Shown here piece by piece: positions 8,089-16,814 of a DNA stretch of 64,000 bases. The translations under genes were made by a program, and so were the position numbers. How positions within the stretch are numbered: position 1 is the first letter of the stretch; every line of letters starts with the position of its first letter. Below the pieces are notes generated by a model. That model was not told the DNA's origin. It worked only from the letters and a program-made list of their open reading frames with translations, and made no database searches. Source of the DNA: BOG-908 sp964242115 (GTDB taxonomy: Bacteria > Pseudomonadota > Alphaproteobacteria > Acetobacterales > Acetobacteraceae); contig CAXSZX010000006.1 in assembly GCA_964242115.1 (NCBI GenBank), forward strand, positions 158,328 through 222,327, given 5' to 3'.

Positions 8089-9435
8089 ATGTCCGAGACC
8101 ACCACCCTGGGCCGCACCCTACGCGCCAGGCACGTCACCATGATCACCATCGGCGGCATCATCGGCGCCGGCCTGTTCGTCGGCAGCAGCACGGCCGTCG
8201 CCACCATCGGGCCGGCCGCCATCGTCAGCTACGGCCTGGCCGGGCTGGTGATCCTGCTGGTGATGCGCATGATCAGCGAGCTGGCCACCGCCAACCCCGG
8301 CATCGGCTCGTTCACCGAGTTCGCCCGCCTCGCCTTCGGCAACTGGGCCGGCTTCACCAGCGGCTGGCTCTACTGGTATTTCTGGGTGATCGTAGTGCCC
8401 ATCGAGGCGATCGCCGGCGGCGGCATCCTCCACCAGTGGGTGGACGTGCCGATCTGGGCCCTGGCCCTGGTGCTGCTGGCGGCGATGACGGCGGTCAACC
8501 TGCTCTCCGCCCGCTCCTTCGGGGAGTTCGAGTTCTGGTTCTCGTCGATCAAGGTGGCGGCCATCGTGGTCTTCATCGTCATCGCCGGTGCCTATACGCT
8601 GGGCCTCGGCGCGCCGGCCGGTGCGGGCGGGTTCTCCAACCTGGTCAGCCACGGCGGCTTCGCACCGCACGGGGCGCTGTCGGTGGTCGCCGGCGTCACC
8701 AGCGTCATCTTCGCCTTCGTGGGTGCGGAGATCGTCACCATCGCCGCGGTGGAATCGGCCGAGCCGGCGCGCAACATCGCGCGGCTGACCAGCTCGGTCG
8801 CCGTGCGCATCCTGCTGTTCTACATGCTGTCCATCACGCTCATCGTCGCCGTGGTGCCGTGGGACAGCATCCGCCCCGGCCTCTCGCCCTTCGCCCGCGC
8901 GCTGGGCGTCATCGGCATACGCGGAGCGGAGACCATCATGAACCTGGTGGTGCTGACCGCGGTGCTGTCCTGCCTGAACTCGGGCCTCTACGTCACCTCG
9001 CGCGTACTGTTCGGTTTGGCGGAGAAGGGCGACGCGCCGCGCTGGCTGGTGACGCTGAACGCGCGGCGCGTGCCGGCGCGCGCCATCCTGGCCGGTGCCG
9101 CGTTCGGCTACCTGGCGGTGGGCGCCTCGGTGGTCTCGCCTGGCGGGGTGTTCAGCTTCCTGATCAACGCGTCGGGCGCGGTTGCGCTGTTCAACTACCT
9201 GCTGGTCGCCCTGGCACAGTTGCGTCTGCGCCGCGCCGCCGAGCGCACCGACCCCGGCCGGCTGGTGATCCGCATGTGGTTCTTTCCCTACGCCACCTGG
9301 CTGGTGGTGGGCGTGATCGGCGCCGTGCTGCTGGCGATGGCGGCCTCGCCCGGCACCGCGCGCGCCGAGTTCTTCTCCAGCCTGCTCACCCTGGCCCTGG
9401 TGCTGGGGCTGTTCGCGGCGCGCCGCCGCAGCTAA
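8089..9435 (+). CDS. APC-family amino acid permease
   Basis: Inner-membrane secondary transporter of 448 residues with about 12 membrane segments. The amino acid permease signature opens the first helix region (TIGGIIGAGLFVGSS), and PGIGSFTEFARLAFGNWAGFTSGWLYW is typical of the GABA/aromatic amino acid branch (GabP, AnsP, CycA). The substrate cannot be assigned. The ATG at 8089 follows the end of a palindromic element by about 28 bases. The yqaA-like gene starts nine bases after its stop, so the two are probably one unit. Confidence 0.88.
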   Translation: MSETTTLGRTLRARHVTMITIGGIIGAGLFVGSSTAVATIGPAAIVSYGLAGLVILLVMRMISELATANPGIGSFTEFARLAFGNWAGFTSGWLYWYFWVIVVPIEAIAGGGILHQWVDVPIWALALVLLAAMTAVNLLSARSFGEFEFWFSSIKVAAIVVFIVIAGAYTLGLGAPAGAGGFSNLVSHGGFAPHGALSVVAGVTSVIFAFVGAEIVTIAAVESAEPARNIARLTSSVAVRILLFYMLSITLIVAVVPWDSIRPGLSPFARALGVIGIRGAETIMNLVVLTAVLSCLNSGLYVTSRVLFGLAEKGDAPRWLVTLNARRVPARAILAGAAFGYLAVGASVVSPGGVFSFLINASGAVALFNYLLVALAQLRLRRAAERTDPGRLVIRMWFFPYATWLVVGVIGAVLLAMAASPGTARAEFFSSLLTLALVLGLFAARRRS

Positions 9436-9443
9436 GCGGGCGC

Positions 9444-10025
9444 ATGCTCCATCATCTTTACGACCGCGCAATCGCGCTGTCGGCCACCAGGCTCGCGCCG
9501 CTCTGGCTGCTCTGCACCGCCTTCGCCGAGGCGAGCTTCTTCCCCATCCCGCCGGACGTGCTGCTGATCCCGATGATCCTCGCCCGCCCGGCGCGTGCCT
9601 GGTGGCTCGCCTTCGTGTGCACCGCGGGCAGCGTTTTGGGCGGCCTGCTGGGCTACTGGATCGGCGCCGCGCTGCTCGAACCGCTGGCGATGCCGGTGAT
9701 ACATTTCTACCACGCCGAACATGCCTACGCCGCGTTCAGATCCTACGTCGCGATGTATGGTTTCGTTGCGATCCTGGCAAAAGGCCTCACGCCGATCCCG
9801 TTCAAGCTCGTCACCATCGCTGCCGGCGCCGCGCATTTCGACTTGGGGCAGTTCGTGCTCGCCTGCATTATCACCCGCGGCGGGCGTTTCTTTCTGCTGG
9901 AGGCAGTGCCTTTGCGATTCTTCGGCGACCGGGCGCGCGTGTTCATCGAGGAGCGGCTGGTGCTCGTCACGAGCTTGTTCCTGGTCGCGGCGGTCTTGGG
10001 CGTTGTTGCGCTTCGATACCTGTAA
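9444..10025 (+). CDS. YqaA/DedA-family membrane protein
   Basis: A 193-residue integral membrane protein of the SNARE-associated (DedA/YqaA) family. Visible marks are the re-entrant-loop stretch FAEASFFPIPPDVLLIPM near the N-terminus and AKGLTPIPFKLVTIAAGAA in the second half, with ITRGGRFFLLE near the C-terminus. Relatives take part in membrane lipid handling and proton-motive-force homeostasis; the role of the YqaA branch is unclear. It lies nine bases after the amino acid permease. Confidence 0.85.
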   Translation: MLHHLYDRAIALSATRLAPLWLLCTAFAEASFFPIPPDVLLIPMILARPARAWWLAFVCTAGSVLGGLLGYWIGAALLEPLAMPVIHFYHAEHAYAAFRSYVAMYGFVAILAKGLTPIPFKLVTIAAGAAHFDLGQFVLACIITRGGRFFLLEAVPLRFFGDRARVFIEERLVLVTSLFLVAAVLGVVALRYL

Positions 10026-10027
10026 GA

Positions 10028-10165
10028 CAGCAAGCAAGCGGTTCTTCTTTGAAAAAGAACCAGAAACTTTTGTTCCCTGGGCTACTCGCTGCAGAAAACT
10101 CCGCGCCAGCAGGGACAAAAGGTTTTTGCTTTTTTTTCGAAAAAGAAGGCCTTCGCTTTCTTCCC
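10028..10165. repeat. Palindromic element, B-left/A-right (copy 10)
   Basis: Left arm GCGGTTC..GAACC; core CTCCGCGCCAGCAGGGAC; right arm ending GAAGGCCTTCGC. Between yqaA-like and the DUF485 gene. Confidence 0.9.
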
Positions 10166-10222
10166 ATTCTCCGTCACTCTGCAACGGTGCGGTCGCAGAA
10201 CCGCCGCCCAGAAGGAGCCCAG

Positions 10223-10525
10223 ATGGACGACGAGACCTGCGCACGCCTGCGCGCAACCCCGGCCTTCACCGAGCTGGAACGCAGCCGCGGCCGTCTCGGC
10301 TGGACGCTGACAGGGCTGATCCTGGCGATCTATTTCGGCTTCGTGCTGCTGGTGGCCTTCGCCCCCGGCCTGTTGGCAACGCCCGTGCTCGGGCCGATGA
10401 CGTTGGGCTTCCCGCTCGGGCTGGGCGTGATCGTGAGCGCCATCGTGCTCACCGGCATCTACGTGCTGCGTGCCAACAGCAGCTTCGACGCGCTGACCCG
10501 CCGGATCCTGGCGGGCCCGCGATGA
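10223..10525 (+). CDS. yjcH: DUF485 membrane protein (YjcH family)
   Basis: Small inner-membrane protein of 100 residues with two membrane segments (GWTLTGLILAIYFGFVLLVA and LGLGVIVSAIVLTGIYVL). It belongs to the DUF485 family, almost always encoded immediately before acetate permease ActP, as here. A ribosome binding site (GAAGGAG) precedes the ATG. Its stop overlaps the actP start in ATGA, so translation is coupled. Its function is unknown; an accessory role to the symporter is inferred from the pairing. Confidence 0.9.
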   Translation: MDDETCARLRATPAFTELERSRGRLGWTLTGLILAIYFGFVLLVAFAPGLLATPVLGPMTLGFPLGLGVIVSAIVLTGIYVLRANSSFDALTRRILAGPR

Positions 10526-12189
10526 GGCGCGCCCTCCGGGCGGGCGCCGGCTTGGGCATGGCAGTGCTGCTGGCGGCACCGGCCTGCGCGGCGGGGCTGG
10601 CGGACGCGCCGGTGGCGCGGCAACCCACCGACGCCACCGCCATCATCATGTTCGCCGGCTTCGTGCTGCTGACCTTGGCGATCACCGCCTGGGCCGCGCG
10701 CCGCACCCGCACGGCGTCGGACTTCTACGCCGCCGGCGGGTCCATCACCGGGTTTCAGAACGGCATCGCCATCTCCGGCGACTTCATGTCGGCAGCCTCC
10801 TTCCTCGGCATCTCGGCGATGGTGTACGCCGCCGGGTTCGACGGGCTGCTGTATTCGATCGGCTTCCTGGTCGGCTGGCCGATCATCATGTTCCTGATGG
10901 CCGAACGCCTGCGCAACCTCGGCAAGTACAGCCTGGCGGACGTGGCCTCCTACCGCCTGTCCGCCGTGCCGGTGCGCAGCTTCGCAGCCACGAGCTCGCT
11001 GGTGGTCGTCGCCTTCTACCTGATCGCGCAGATGGTGGGCGCCGGCCAGCTGATCCAGCTGCTGTTCGGCCTGCCGTATATTTACGCGGTGGTGATCGTC
11101 GGCGTGCTGATGATCTTCTACGTGACGTTCGGCGGCATGATCGCCACCACCTGGGTGCAGATCATCAAGGCGGTGCTGCTGCTGCTCGGTGCCAGCTACA
11201 TGGCGTGTGCCGCGCTGGCGCATTTCGGCTTCGACCTTTCGGCAATGTTCAACGCCGCCGTGCAGGCCCATCCCAAAAAAGCCGCGATTCTCGCGCCAGG
11301 ACTGCAGTTCAAAAATCCGATCTCGACGATATCGCTGGGCATCGCGCTGATGTTCGGCACCGCCGGGTTGCCGCACATATTGATGCGCTTCTTCACCGTC
11401 GCCGACGCGAAGGAGGCCCGCAAGTCGGTGTTCTGGGCCACCACGTTCATCGGCTACTTCTACATCCTGACCTTCGTCATCGGCTTCGCCGCGATCAGCA
11501 TGGTTGGCGAGAACCCGGCCTACGTCGCCGCCGGTAAGGTGATCGGCGGCAGCAACATGGTTGCCATCCACCTGGCCGACGCGGTGGGCGGCGGCGTGCT
11601 GAAAGGCTTCATCAGCGCGGTCGCGTTCGCCACCATCCTCGCCGTGGTCTCGGGGCTGACGCTGGCCGGGGCCACCGCGGTCAGCCACGACCTCTACGCC
11701 AACGTCGTGATGCGCGGCCGCTCCACAGAAGGGCGCGAGGTGGTGGTCTCGCGCGTTGCCACCATAGCACTCGGCGTGCTGGCGATCCTGCTCGGCATCG
11801 CGTTCGAGAAGCAGAACGTCGCCTACATGGTGGGGCTCGCCTTCGCGGTGGCGGCGAGTGCGAACTTCCCGGTGCTGCTGCTGAACATGTACTGGCGGCG
11901 TTTCAACACCACCGGCGCGGTGCTGGGCGGCTGGCTGGGGCTGGTCTCCGCCGTGGCGCTGACGGTGCTCAGCCCGGGCATCTGGGTGAAAGTGTTGGGC
12001 TTCCACGCGGCACCGTTCCCATACGACAATCCTGCGTTGTTCTCGATGCCGCTTGGATTCTTCGGATGCTGGCTGGGCAGCGTGCTGACGCAGAATTCAA
12101 CACAAGCGCGTCTCGAAGCAGGGCGGTTCGAGGCGCTTTACGTGCGGTCGCAGACGGGGATTGGGGCGGAGGGGGCGAGCGCGCACTAA
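10522..12189 (+). CDS. actP: Cation/acetate symporter ActP
   Basis: Sodium/solute symporter family transporter for acetate and related short carboxylates in the inner membrane. The 555 residues begin with a signal-like segment (AVLLAAPACAAG) and contain about 13 membrane segments. Family stretches include DFYAAGGSITGFQNGIAISGD and GTAGLPHILMRFFTV. It overlaps the DUF485 gene by four bases. No acetyl-CoA synthetase gene lies next to it, unlike E. coli acs-yjcH-actP. Confidence 0.92.
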   Translation: MRRALRAGAGLGMAVLLAAPACAAGLADAPVARQPTDATAIIMFAGFVLLTLAITAWAARRTRTASDFYAAGGSITGFQNGIAISGDFMSAASFLGISAMVYAAGFDGLLYSIGFLVGWPIIMFLMAERLRNLGKYSLADVASYRLSAVPVRSFAATSSLVVVAFYLIAQMVGAGQLIQLLFGLPYIYAVVIVGVLMIFYVTFGGMIATTWVQIIKAVLLLLGASYMACAALAHFGFDLSAMFNAAVQAHPKKAAILAPGLQFKNPISTISLGIALMFGTAGLPHILMRFFTVADAKEARKSVFWATTFIGYFYILTFVIGFAAISMVGENPAYVAAGKVIGGSNMVAIHLADAVGGGVLKGFISAVAFATILAVVSGLTLAGATAVSHDLYANVVMRGRSTEGREVVVSRVATIALGVLAILLGIAFEKQNVAYMVGLAFAVAASANFPVLLLNMYWRRFNTTGAVLGGWLGLVSAVALTVLSPGIWVKVLGFHAAPFPYDNPALFSMPLGFFGCWLGSVLTQNSTQARLEAGRFEALYVRSQTGIGAEGASAH

Positions 12190-12300
12190 GACGAAAGCAA
12201 AAAAATTTTGTTTCCTGGGAACACGCTGCAGAAACCTCCGCGACAGCAGGGACAAAAGTCTTTTGCTTCTTTTCTTCAGAAAAGAAGGCCTTGCTTTCTG
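12190..12300. repeat. Palindromic element with collapsed left arm (copy 11)
   Basis: The left side keeps only AAGCAAAAAAATTTTG; core CTCCGCGACAGCAGGGAC; right arm GCTTCTTTTCTTCAGAAAAG..GGCCTTGC. It lies between the convergent actP and DUF885 genes. Confidence 0.85.
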
Positions 12301-12302
12301 TT

Positions 12303-14063
12303 TTATGGTTTACGTTTCAGCACCGCCTCCACCCGCTGTTCCAGCACCGCCAACGGCATCGCTCCCTCGTCCAGCACCAGGTCGTGGAACGCCCGCTCGT
12401 CGAAGCGCGACCCTTCCGCCGCCTCCATGCGATGCCGCAGCTCCATGATCTTCAGCTCGCCGATCTTGTAGCCGAGCGCCTGTCCCGGCCATGCGATGTA
12501 GCGGTCCACCTCGCTTTGCATGTTTACCTCGCTCAGCGCGGTGTTCTCCCGCAGGCAGGCCAGCGCCTGGTCGCGCGTCCAGCCGCGCGCGTGGATGCCG
12601 ACGTCCATCACCAGCCGGCACGCGCGCCACATCTCCAGCGAGAGCTGGCCGAAACGTTGGTAGGGAGTCTCGTAAAGCCCCATCTCGGCCACCAGTTGCT
12701 CGGCGTAGAGCGCCCAGCCCTCGACGAAGGCGGTGATGTCGGATTGCTGGCGGAACGCCGGCAGGTCCGTCAGCTCCTGCGCAAGCGCGATCTGGATGTG
12801 GTGGCCCGGCGCACCCTCGTGCGCCACCAGGGTGGGCAGCTCGAACAGCGGCCGCTGGTCGAGGTGCGAGGTGTTGATCCACAGCTCGCCGGCGATGCCC
12901 TGTTGCGGGCTGCCCTCGCTGTAGCGCGCGGTGGTGTAGCCTTCCTCGATGCTGGCGGGCACCGGCGCCACGCCGTAGGGCAGGCGCGGCAGCTTGCCGA
13001 AGAAGCGCGGCAACTGGCCGTCCACGCGCTTGGCCAGCCGGCTGGCTTTCTCCAGCAGGTCTTCCTTGCTGCGGACGTAGAATCGCGGGTCGTGCCGCAG
13101 CGTGTCCTGGAACTGCTCGAAGGAACCGTGGAAGCCGGACGCGGCGATCTGCACGTCCATCGCGCGTCGGATGCGGGCGATCTCGGACTGCCCGATGTCG
13201 AACACCTGGTCGGGCGTCAGGTCCGTCGTGGTCTGCGCGCGCACCAGCGCCGCGTAGTAGGCCCGCCCGTCGGGCAGCGCGCCGGCGCCGATGGTCGCTC
13301 GCGCGTGCGGCACGTAGGCTTCGGCGTAGAACTGCGCCAGTGCACGCTGGGCCGGTTTGACCGAACCCTGCAGGATGCCGAGCGCCTCGGCGTGCAACGC
13401 GTCGCGGTCCGCTTGCGGCATGGCGGCGGGTAGCAGCGTCAGCGGCTTGAGCAGCGGGTCGTCCGGCGCCGGCACGTCGGCCAGGGCGGCGGCGGCACGC
13501 GCCTGCGCGGCGGCGATGGCCTTCGGCAGCACGAAGCCGGTGCGCAACCCCCGCGCGAGGTTGTCCGTCTCCGTCCGGTAAAAGTCCGGCAACGCGCGTA
13601 GCCGGGCGATCCAGGCGCGTGCCTCGGCCTGTGTGCGCGGCTGGGTGCCCTGGGCGGCGTAGTCCGCGACGACGAAGAAGCCCTGGTCGCTGGCGAAGGG
13701 GATACGGTCCTCGTCGAAGCGGTCCAGCGAAAGGTCGGTGCCTATGCGCCAGGACAGCAGCTTGTCGTTGAGCGCGTCCTCGCCGGTGAGCGCGCTGGCT
13801 GGCACGGCGTCGAGCTGCGCTTTGATGGCCGCGAGCCGGCTGTAGCGGGCGCTGTGGGCCGCCGGCGAGTCGTCCGGCCAGCGCGCGGCGGCCTCGAGGT
13901 TGCCGCGCTGGCCGGCGCTGATCGGGTCGGCTTCGGTGAGCCACGCATCGTAGGCGGCGAGCACGGCGGCGAGTTGCCGGTCAGGCGAGCCGGCCAGCGC
14001 CTGCCCGCCAGGCAAGAGAAGCAAGACCGCGGCCAGCGCGGCGAGACGACACGGGAAGGGCAT
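12303..14063 (-). CDS. DUF885 family protein, putative secreted metallopeptidase
   Basis: A 586-residue protein with a signal peptide (MPFPCRLAALAAVLLLLPGG, ending QALAG). The DUF885 hallmarks are VAHEGAPGHHIQIAL at about residue 410 and EGWALYAEQL about 35 residues later; the His and Glu residues resemble a zinc site and the family is thought to be carboxypeptidase-like. No substrate is known. I chose the ATG at 14063 because upstream sequence in frame lacks protein-like character and this start gives a clean signal peptide. Confidence 0.85.
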   Translation of the reverse strand: MPFPCRLAALAAVLLLLPGGQALAGSPDRQLAAVLAAYDAWLTEADPISAGQRGNLEAAARWPDDSPAAHSARYSRLAAIKAQLDAVPASALTGEDALNDKLLSWRIGTDLSLDRFDEDRIPFASDQGFFVVADYAAQGTQPRTQAEARAWIARLRALPDFYRTETDNLARGLRTGFVLPKAIAAAQARAAAALADVPAPDDPLLKPLTLLPAAMPQADRDALHAEALGILQGSVKPAQRALAQFYAEAYVPHARATIGAGALPDGRAYYAALVRAQTTTDLTPDQVFDIGQSEIARIRRAMDVQIAASGFHGSFEQFQDTLRHDPRFYVRSKEDLLEKASRLAKRVDGQLPRFFGKLPRLPYGVAPVPASIEEGYTTARYSEGSPQQGIAGELWINTSHLDQRPLFELPTLVAHEGAPGHHIQIALAQELTDLPAFRQQSDITAFVEGWALYAEQLVAEMGLYETPYQRFGQLSLEMWRACRLVMDVGIHARGWTRDQALACLRENTALSEVNMQSEVDRYIAWPGQALGYKIGELKIMELRHRMEAAEGSRFDERAFHDLVLDEGAMPLAVLEQRVEAVLKRKP

Positions 14064-14452
14064 GCGATAAGTCTGGCAGCCCGGGCGGATCGGGCCAAGC
14101 GGTTCGCGGTCGCTACCCCACGGGTCTGCTCGAGGAAGCGCGCGGCGGTTCGACCTTAAAGTCGTATCGTTTGCGACGTGCTTGCGCACCGTTGGCTTCG
14201 ACGGGCGAGGAGAAGGACGATAAACAACCCGAAATCTTGGCCACTGACATGCAAGGCAAGCGGTTCTTTTTTGAAAAAAAGAACCAAAAAACTTTCGTTT
14301 TCTGGAGTGCGTGCTGCAGCAACCTCCGCGACAGCAAGACCAAAAGTTTTTTGCTGCTTTTTTTCAAAAAAGCAGGCCTTGCTTGTCTTTTCGGACTCCG
14401 CGGAGTCAAAACTTCATGGCCGCTGGCGTAAGCGGCAGCGCGGAGATGCGGA
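14064..14452. other. Divergent intergenic region between DUF885 and transglycosylase genes
   Basis: It holds a complete palindromic element (14250-14385) and about 185 bases upstream of the DUF885 gene. Promoters for both flanking genes should be here or inside the element; no consensus was recognised. Confidence 0.6.
14250..14385. repeat. Palindromic element, B-left/A-right (copy 12)
   Basis: Left arm GCGGTTC..GAACC; core CTCCGCGACAGCAAGACC; right arm GCTGC..GCAGGCCTTGC, the GC variant changed on both sides of the stem. Confidence 0.9.
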
Positions 14453-15403
14453 TTGGTCACCCTGGAGATCGCTCATTCGGTGGGGATCGGCGGTGCCAAC
14501 AGCAAGCTGGACGTCATCGTCGTCCAGAGCCTGCTGAACCGGCACATGTCGTCGGCGAGCCGGCACCTGGCGGTGGACGGCGATGTCGGCGTGCACACGC
14601 GGGCGGCGATCATCTCCTACCAGCACAGGATCGGCATGCGGCACCCGGACGGGCTGGTCGAGCCGGTCGGTCCGACCTGGAACGCGCTGACGGACGGCTA
14701 CAACCTCCACACCATCCACCTCCACTACGAAGACCTGTTGACCGACGCGTTCCGCTGGTTCGAGCACAACGCGCTCGACCTCGTTGCCGTGCCGACCACC
14801 TCGGCGCGCAAGATCACCTTCTTCGACTGGGACAAGGCGCCGCATTCCGACCGCGGCGGGCGCACCGGCACGCAGGTGCAGGCCACCGCCCAGCCTGGCC
14901 ATCTCTGCTGGGGGGCGAAGGTCTCGCCATCGTTCAAGGCGAAGGTCATCGAGGTGTCTCGCGCGCTCGAGCTGAACCCGGACTACCTGATGGCCTGCAT
15001 GGCGTTCGAGAGCGGCGAATCGTTCAGCCCGAAAAAGACGAACACTGCCGGCAGCGGCGCCACCGGCCTGATCCAGTTCATGCCGAGGACCGCAAAGGGC
15101 CTGGGCACCACGACGGAAAAGCTGGCGGCCATGACGCCCGAGCAGCAGCTCGACTACGTCGAGCAATACCTCAAATCCTACAAGGGCAAGATGCATTCGC
15201 TCGAGGACGTCTACATGGCAATCCTCTACCCGGCCGACATCGGCAAACCGGTCTCCACGGGCGTGTTCTCCGACCCGTCCGTCGCCTACAGTCAAAACAA
15301 GGGGCTGGATACGGACAAGGACGGCAAGGTGTCGATCGGCGAGATATCAGCCAAAATAAGGTCGGAATATGAAAAGGGTCTGCGGCAGGGAAACTATGGC
15401 TGA
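14453..15403 (+). CDS. Peptidoglycan-binding lytic transglycosylase with EF-hand
   Basis: The N-terminal part (about residues 10-80) resembles a peptidoglycan-binding domain (VQSLLNRHM..VDGDVGVHTRAAI). A lysozyme-like transglycosylase domain covers about 155-270, with catalytic Glu186 in MAFESGESFSP and the stretch SGATGLIQFMPRTAKGLG. An EF-hand-like loop, DTDKDGKVSIGE, lies at residues 286-297, so calcium may tune it. No signal peptide is visible. The start is TTG with GGAG upstream. This layout resembles phage-tail or secretion-associated muralytic enzymes. The next gene starts inside its last codons. Confidence 0.82.
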   Translation: MVTLEIAHSVGIGGANSKLDVIVVQSLLNRHMSSASRHLAVDGDVGVHTRAAIISYQHRIGMRHPDGLVEPVGPTWNALTDGYNLHTIHLHYEDLLTDAFRWFEHNALDLVAVPTTSARKITFFDWDKAPHSDRGGRTGTQVQATAQPGHLCWGAKVSPSFKAKVIEVSRALELNPDYLMACMAFESGESFSPKKTNTAGSGATGLIQFMPRTAKGLGTTTEKLAAMTPEQQLDYVEQYLKSYKGKMHSLEDVYMAILYPADIGKPVSTGVFSDPSVAYSQNKGLDTDKDGKVSIGEISAKIRSEYEKGLRQGNYG

Positions 15404-15881
15404 ACGCGTTCGGTTCACCCTGGCCGCCCTGGCGATGGCAATGGCGCTGCCCGCACACGCGGCTTCCGGCGACAAACCTGCCTGGAGCGGCGTCTACACC
15501 TACCACGGACAGGACGGATACGACGGCGGCGGCACCGCGGCCACCGGCTCGCCCATCGTGCTCGACATGACGTTGCAGCTTTCCGCCGCCGGCGGGTGCA
15601 AGTTGCAGGCTCAAGGGTTTCAAACAGCGTTCACGTCGGACTGTTCGGTCAGCCAGCGCGCGTCGGACAAGGGGATAGACGTCGCGTTCCTCAAGTCTCC
15701 TCCGGACGCCGTCGAAACGAGCTCGTTTTTTCCGGCCAACTACAAACCGGGTACCATATTGTTCTCGCTCGTTCCCGACGCCACGGCAGGTCGTGTCGTC
15801 ACCGTGTGGGGCGCCCTGAAGCCGGACATGGTCCATACCGAGCGCGGCGAATACTTCGCCAGGTCGGCTGGCAAACCCTAG
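15396..15881 (+). CDS. Secreted protein of unknown function
   Basis: A 161-residue protein with a signal peptide (residues 1-21, ending LPAHAASG). The mature part contains two cysteines, CKLQAQGF and SDCSVSQ, likely a disulfide, and a predicted beta-rich body (WSGVYTYHGQDGYDGGG). Its ATG overlaps the end of the transglycosylase gene by eight bases, suggesting coupled expression. One possible role is an inhibitor or accessory protein for that enzyme, but only the overlap supports this. I do not recognise the family with certainty. Confidence 0.72.
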   Translation: MAERVRFTLAALAMAMALPAHAASGDKPAWSGVYTYHGQDGYDGGGTAATGSPIVLDMTLQLSAAGGCKLQAQGFQTAFTSDCSVSQRASDKGIDVAFLKSPPDAVETSSFFPANYKPGTILFSLVPDATAGRVVTVWGALKPDMVHTERGEYFARSAGKP

Positions 15882-16042
15882 CCGGGGACGCGGCGCTGTC
15901 GCGTGTCGCGGCTTTTGGCGCTGATCTGCCGCCACAGTTCGCTTTGGGATACCACGTCGCAAAATCGTGAGGCCGGGTCATGCGGCACAACAACTTCGCG
16001 AGCAGAGCGTTGACGAGCCATTATGACGAATTGGAGTGACCA

Positions 16043-16486
16043 ATGCGTGCGTTTTCAGTAGCGTCGACTGTTGTTCTTGCGCTGAGCGCGTCGCCGGCGG
16101 TCGCCGCACCAGATCCGGCGGCGCCCGGGCCGGTGGAAGGCACCGTCACCATCCACGCCAAGGCAGCCGCCGTCGGCATCGGCTACTCCTGGGGCGACGG
16201 CGTTCTCCGCTTCCACGGCCATTCCTACCATTTCGGCGTCAAGGGCATCACCATCGCCGACGTAGGCTACGCCAGCGTCATCGGCCACGGGCGTGTCTAC
16301 AAGCTGGCAGCGCTGAAGGATTTCAGCGGCACCTACGCTGCGTCGACCGGTGAGGTGACCGCCGGAAAAGGCATCGGCGGCGAGATCCTGCAGAACGGCA
16401 ACGGCGTGCAGATCCGGATCGACGAGGTGACCAAGGGCGCTCGGTTGACCGGGGCGGCGGATGGGATCCAGTTGACGCTCAGGTAG
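16043..16486 (+). CDS. Secreted beta-rich protein of unknown function
   Basis: A 147-residue protein with a signal peptide (ending SPAVAAP). The mature region repeats glycine-rich beta segments (GIGYSWGDGVLRFHGHSYHF; IADVGYASVIGHGRVYKL; GEVTAGKGIGGEILQNGNG). Similar small periplasmic proteins occur widely in proteobacteria without a known role. Probably an independent gene, about 160 bases after the previous one; its stop codon borders a palindromic element. Confidence 0.75.
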   Translation: MRAFSVASTVVLALSASPAVAAPDPAAPGPVEGTVTIHAKAAAVGIGYSWGDGVLRFHGHSYHFGVKGITIADVGYASVIGHGRVYKLAALKDFSGTYAASTGEVTAGKGIGGEILQNGNGVQIRIDEVTKGARLTGAADGIQLTLR

Positions 16487-16635
16487 GAAAGCAAGGCCTT
16501 CTTCTGAAGAAAAAGAAGCAAAAAGACTTTTGTCTTTGGTCGGTGCGTGTTGGTGAAACGTGTCGTTTCATCCGTCCGCGACAGCCGGGACAAAAGCTTT
16601 TTGCTTCTTTTTCTCGAAAAAGAAGGCCTTACTTT
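16487..16635. repeat. Palindromic element, A-left/A-right (copy 13)
   Basis: Left arm GGCCTTCTTCTGAAG..GAAGC; core with GGTGAAACGTGTCG and GTCCGCGACAGC; right arm GCTTCTTTTTCTCG..GAAGGCC. Between convergent genes. Confidence 0.9.
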
Positions 16636-16814
16636 TGCTTAGCTACCGGCTTGTCCTTCGGCACGATAGTCACGTGGATCAGCCCATCCGGCTTGGCCGG
16701 GGTGTACACCTGCCACTGCAGAAGCACCCACAGGATCCCGCCGTTGATCGCCAGCACGGCGGCGATGATCGCCAACTGCCGGGTCGGCCGGCGCATATAC
16801 TGCAGGTAGTTCAT
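16629..16814 (-). CDS. Small single-pass membrane protein downstream of bioA
   Basis: A 61-residue protein with one membrane segment (LAIIAAVLAINGGILWVLL) and a short basic C-terminus. The ATG overlaps the bioA stop in ATGA, which supports a real, translationally coupled gene. Its last codons fall at the edge of a palindromic element. No family is recognised; a role linked to biotin synthesis is only suggested by the overlap. Confidence 0.65.
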   Translation of the reverse strand: MNYLQYMRRPTRQLAIIAAVLAINGGILWVLLQWQVYTPAKPDGLIHVTIVPKDKPVAKQK

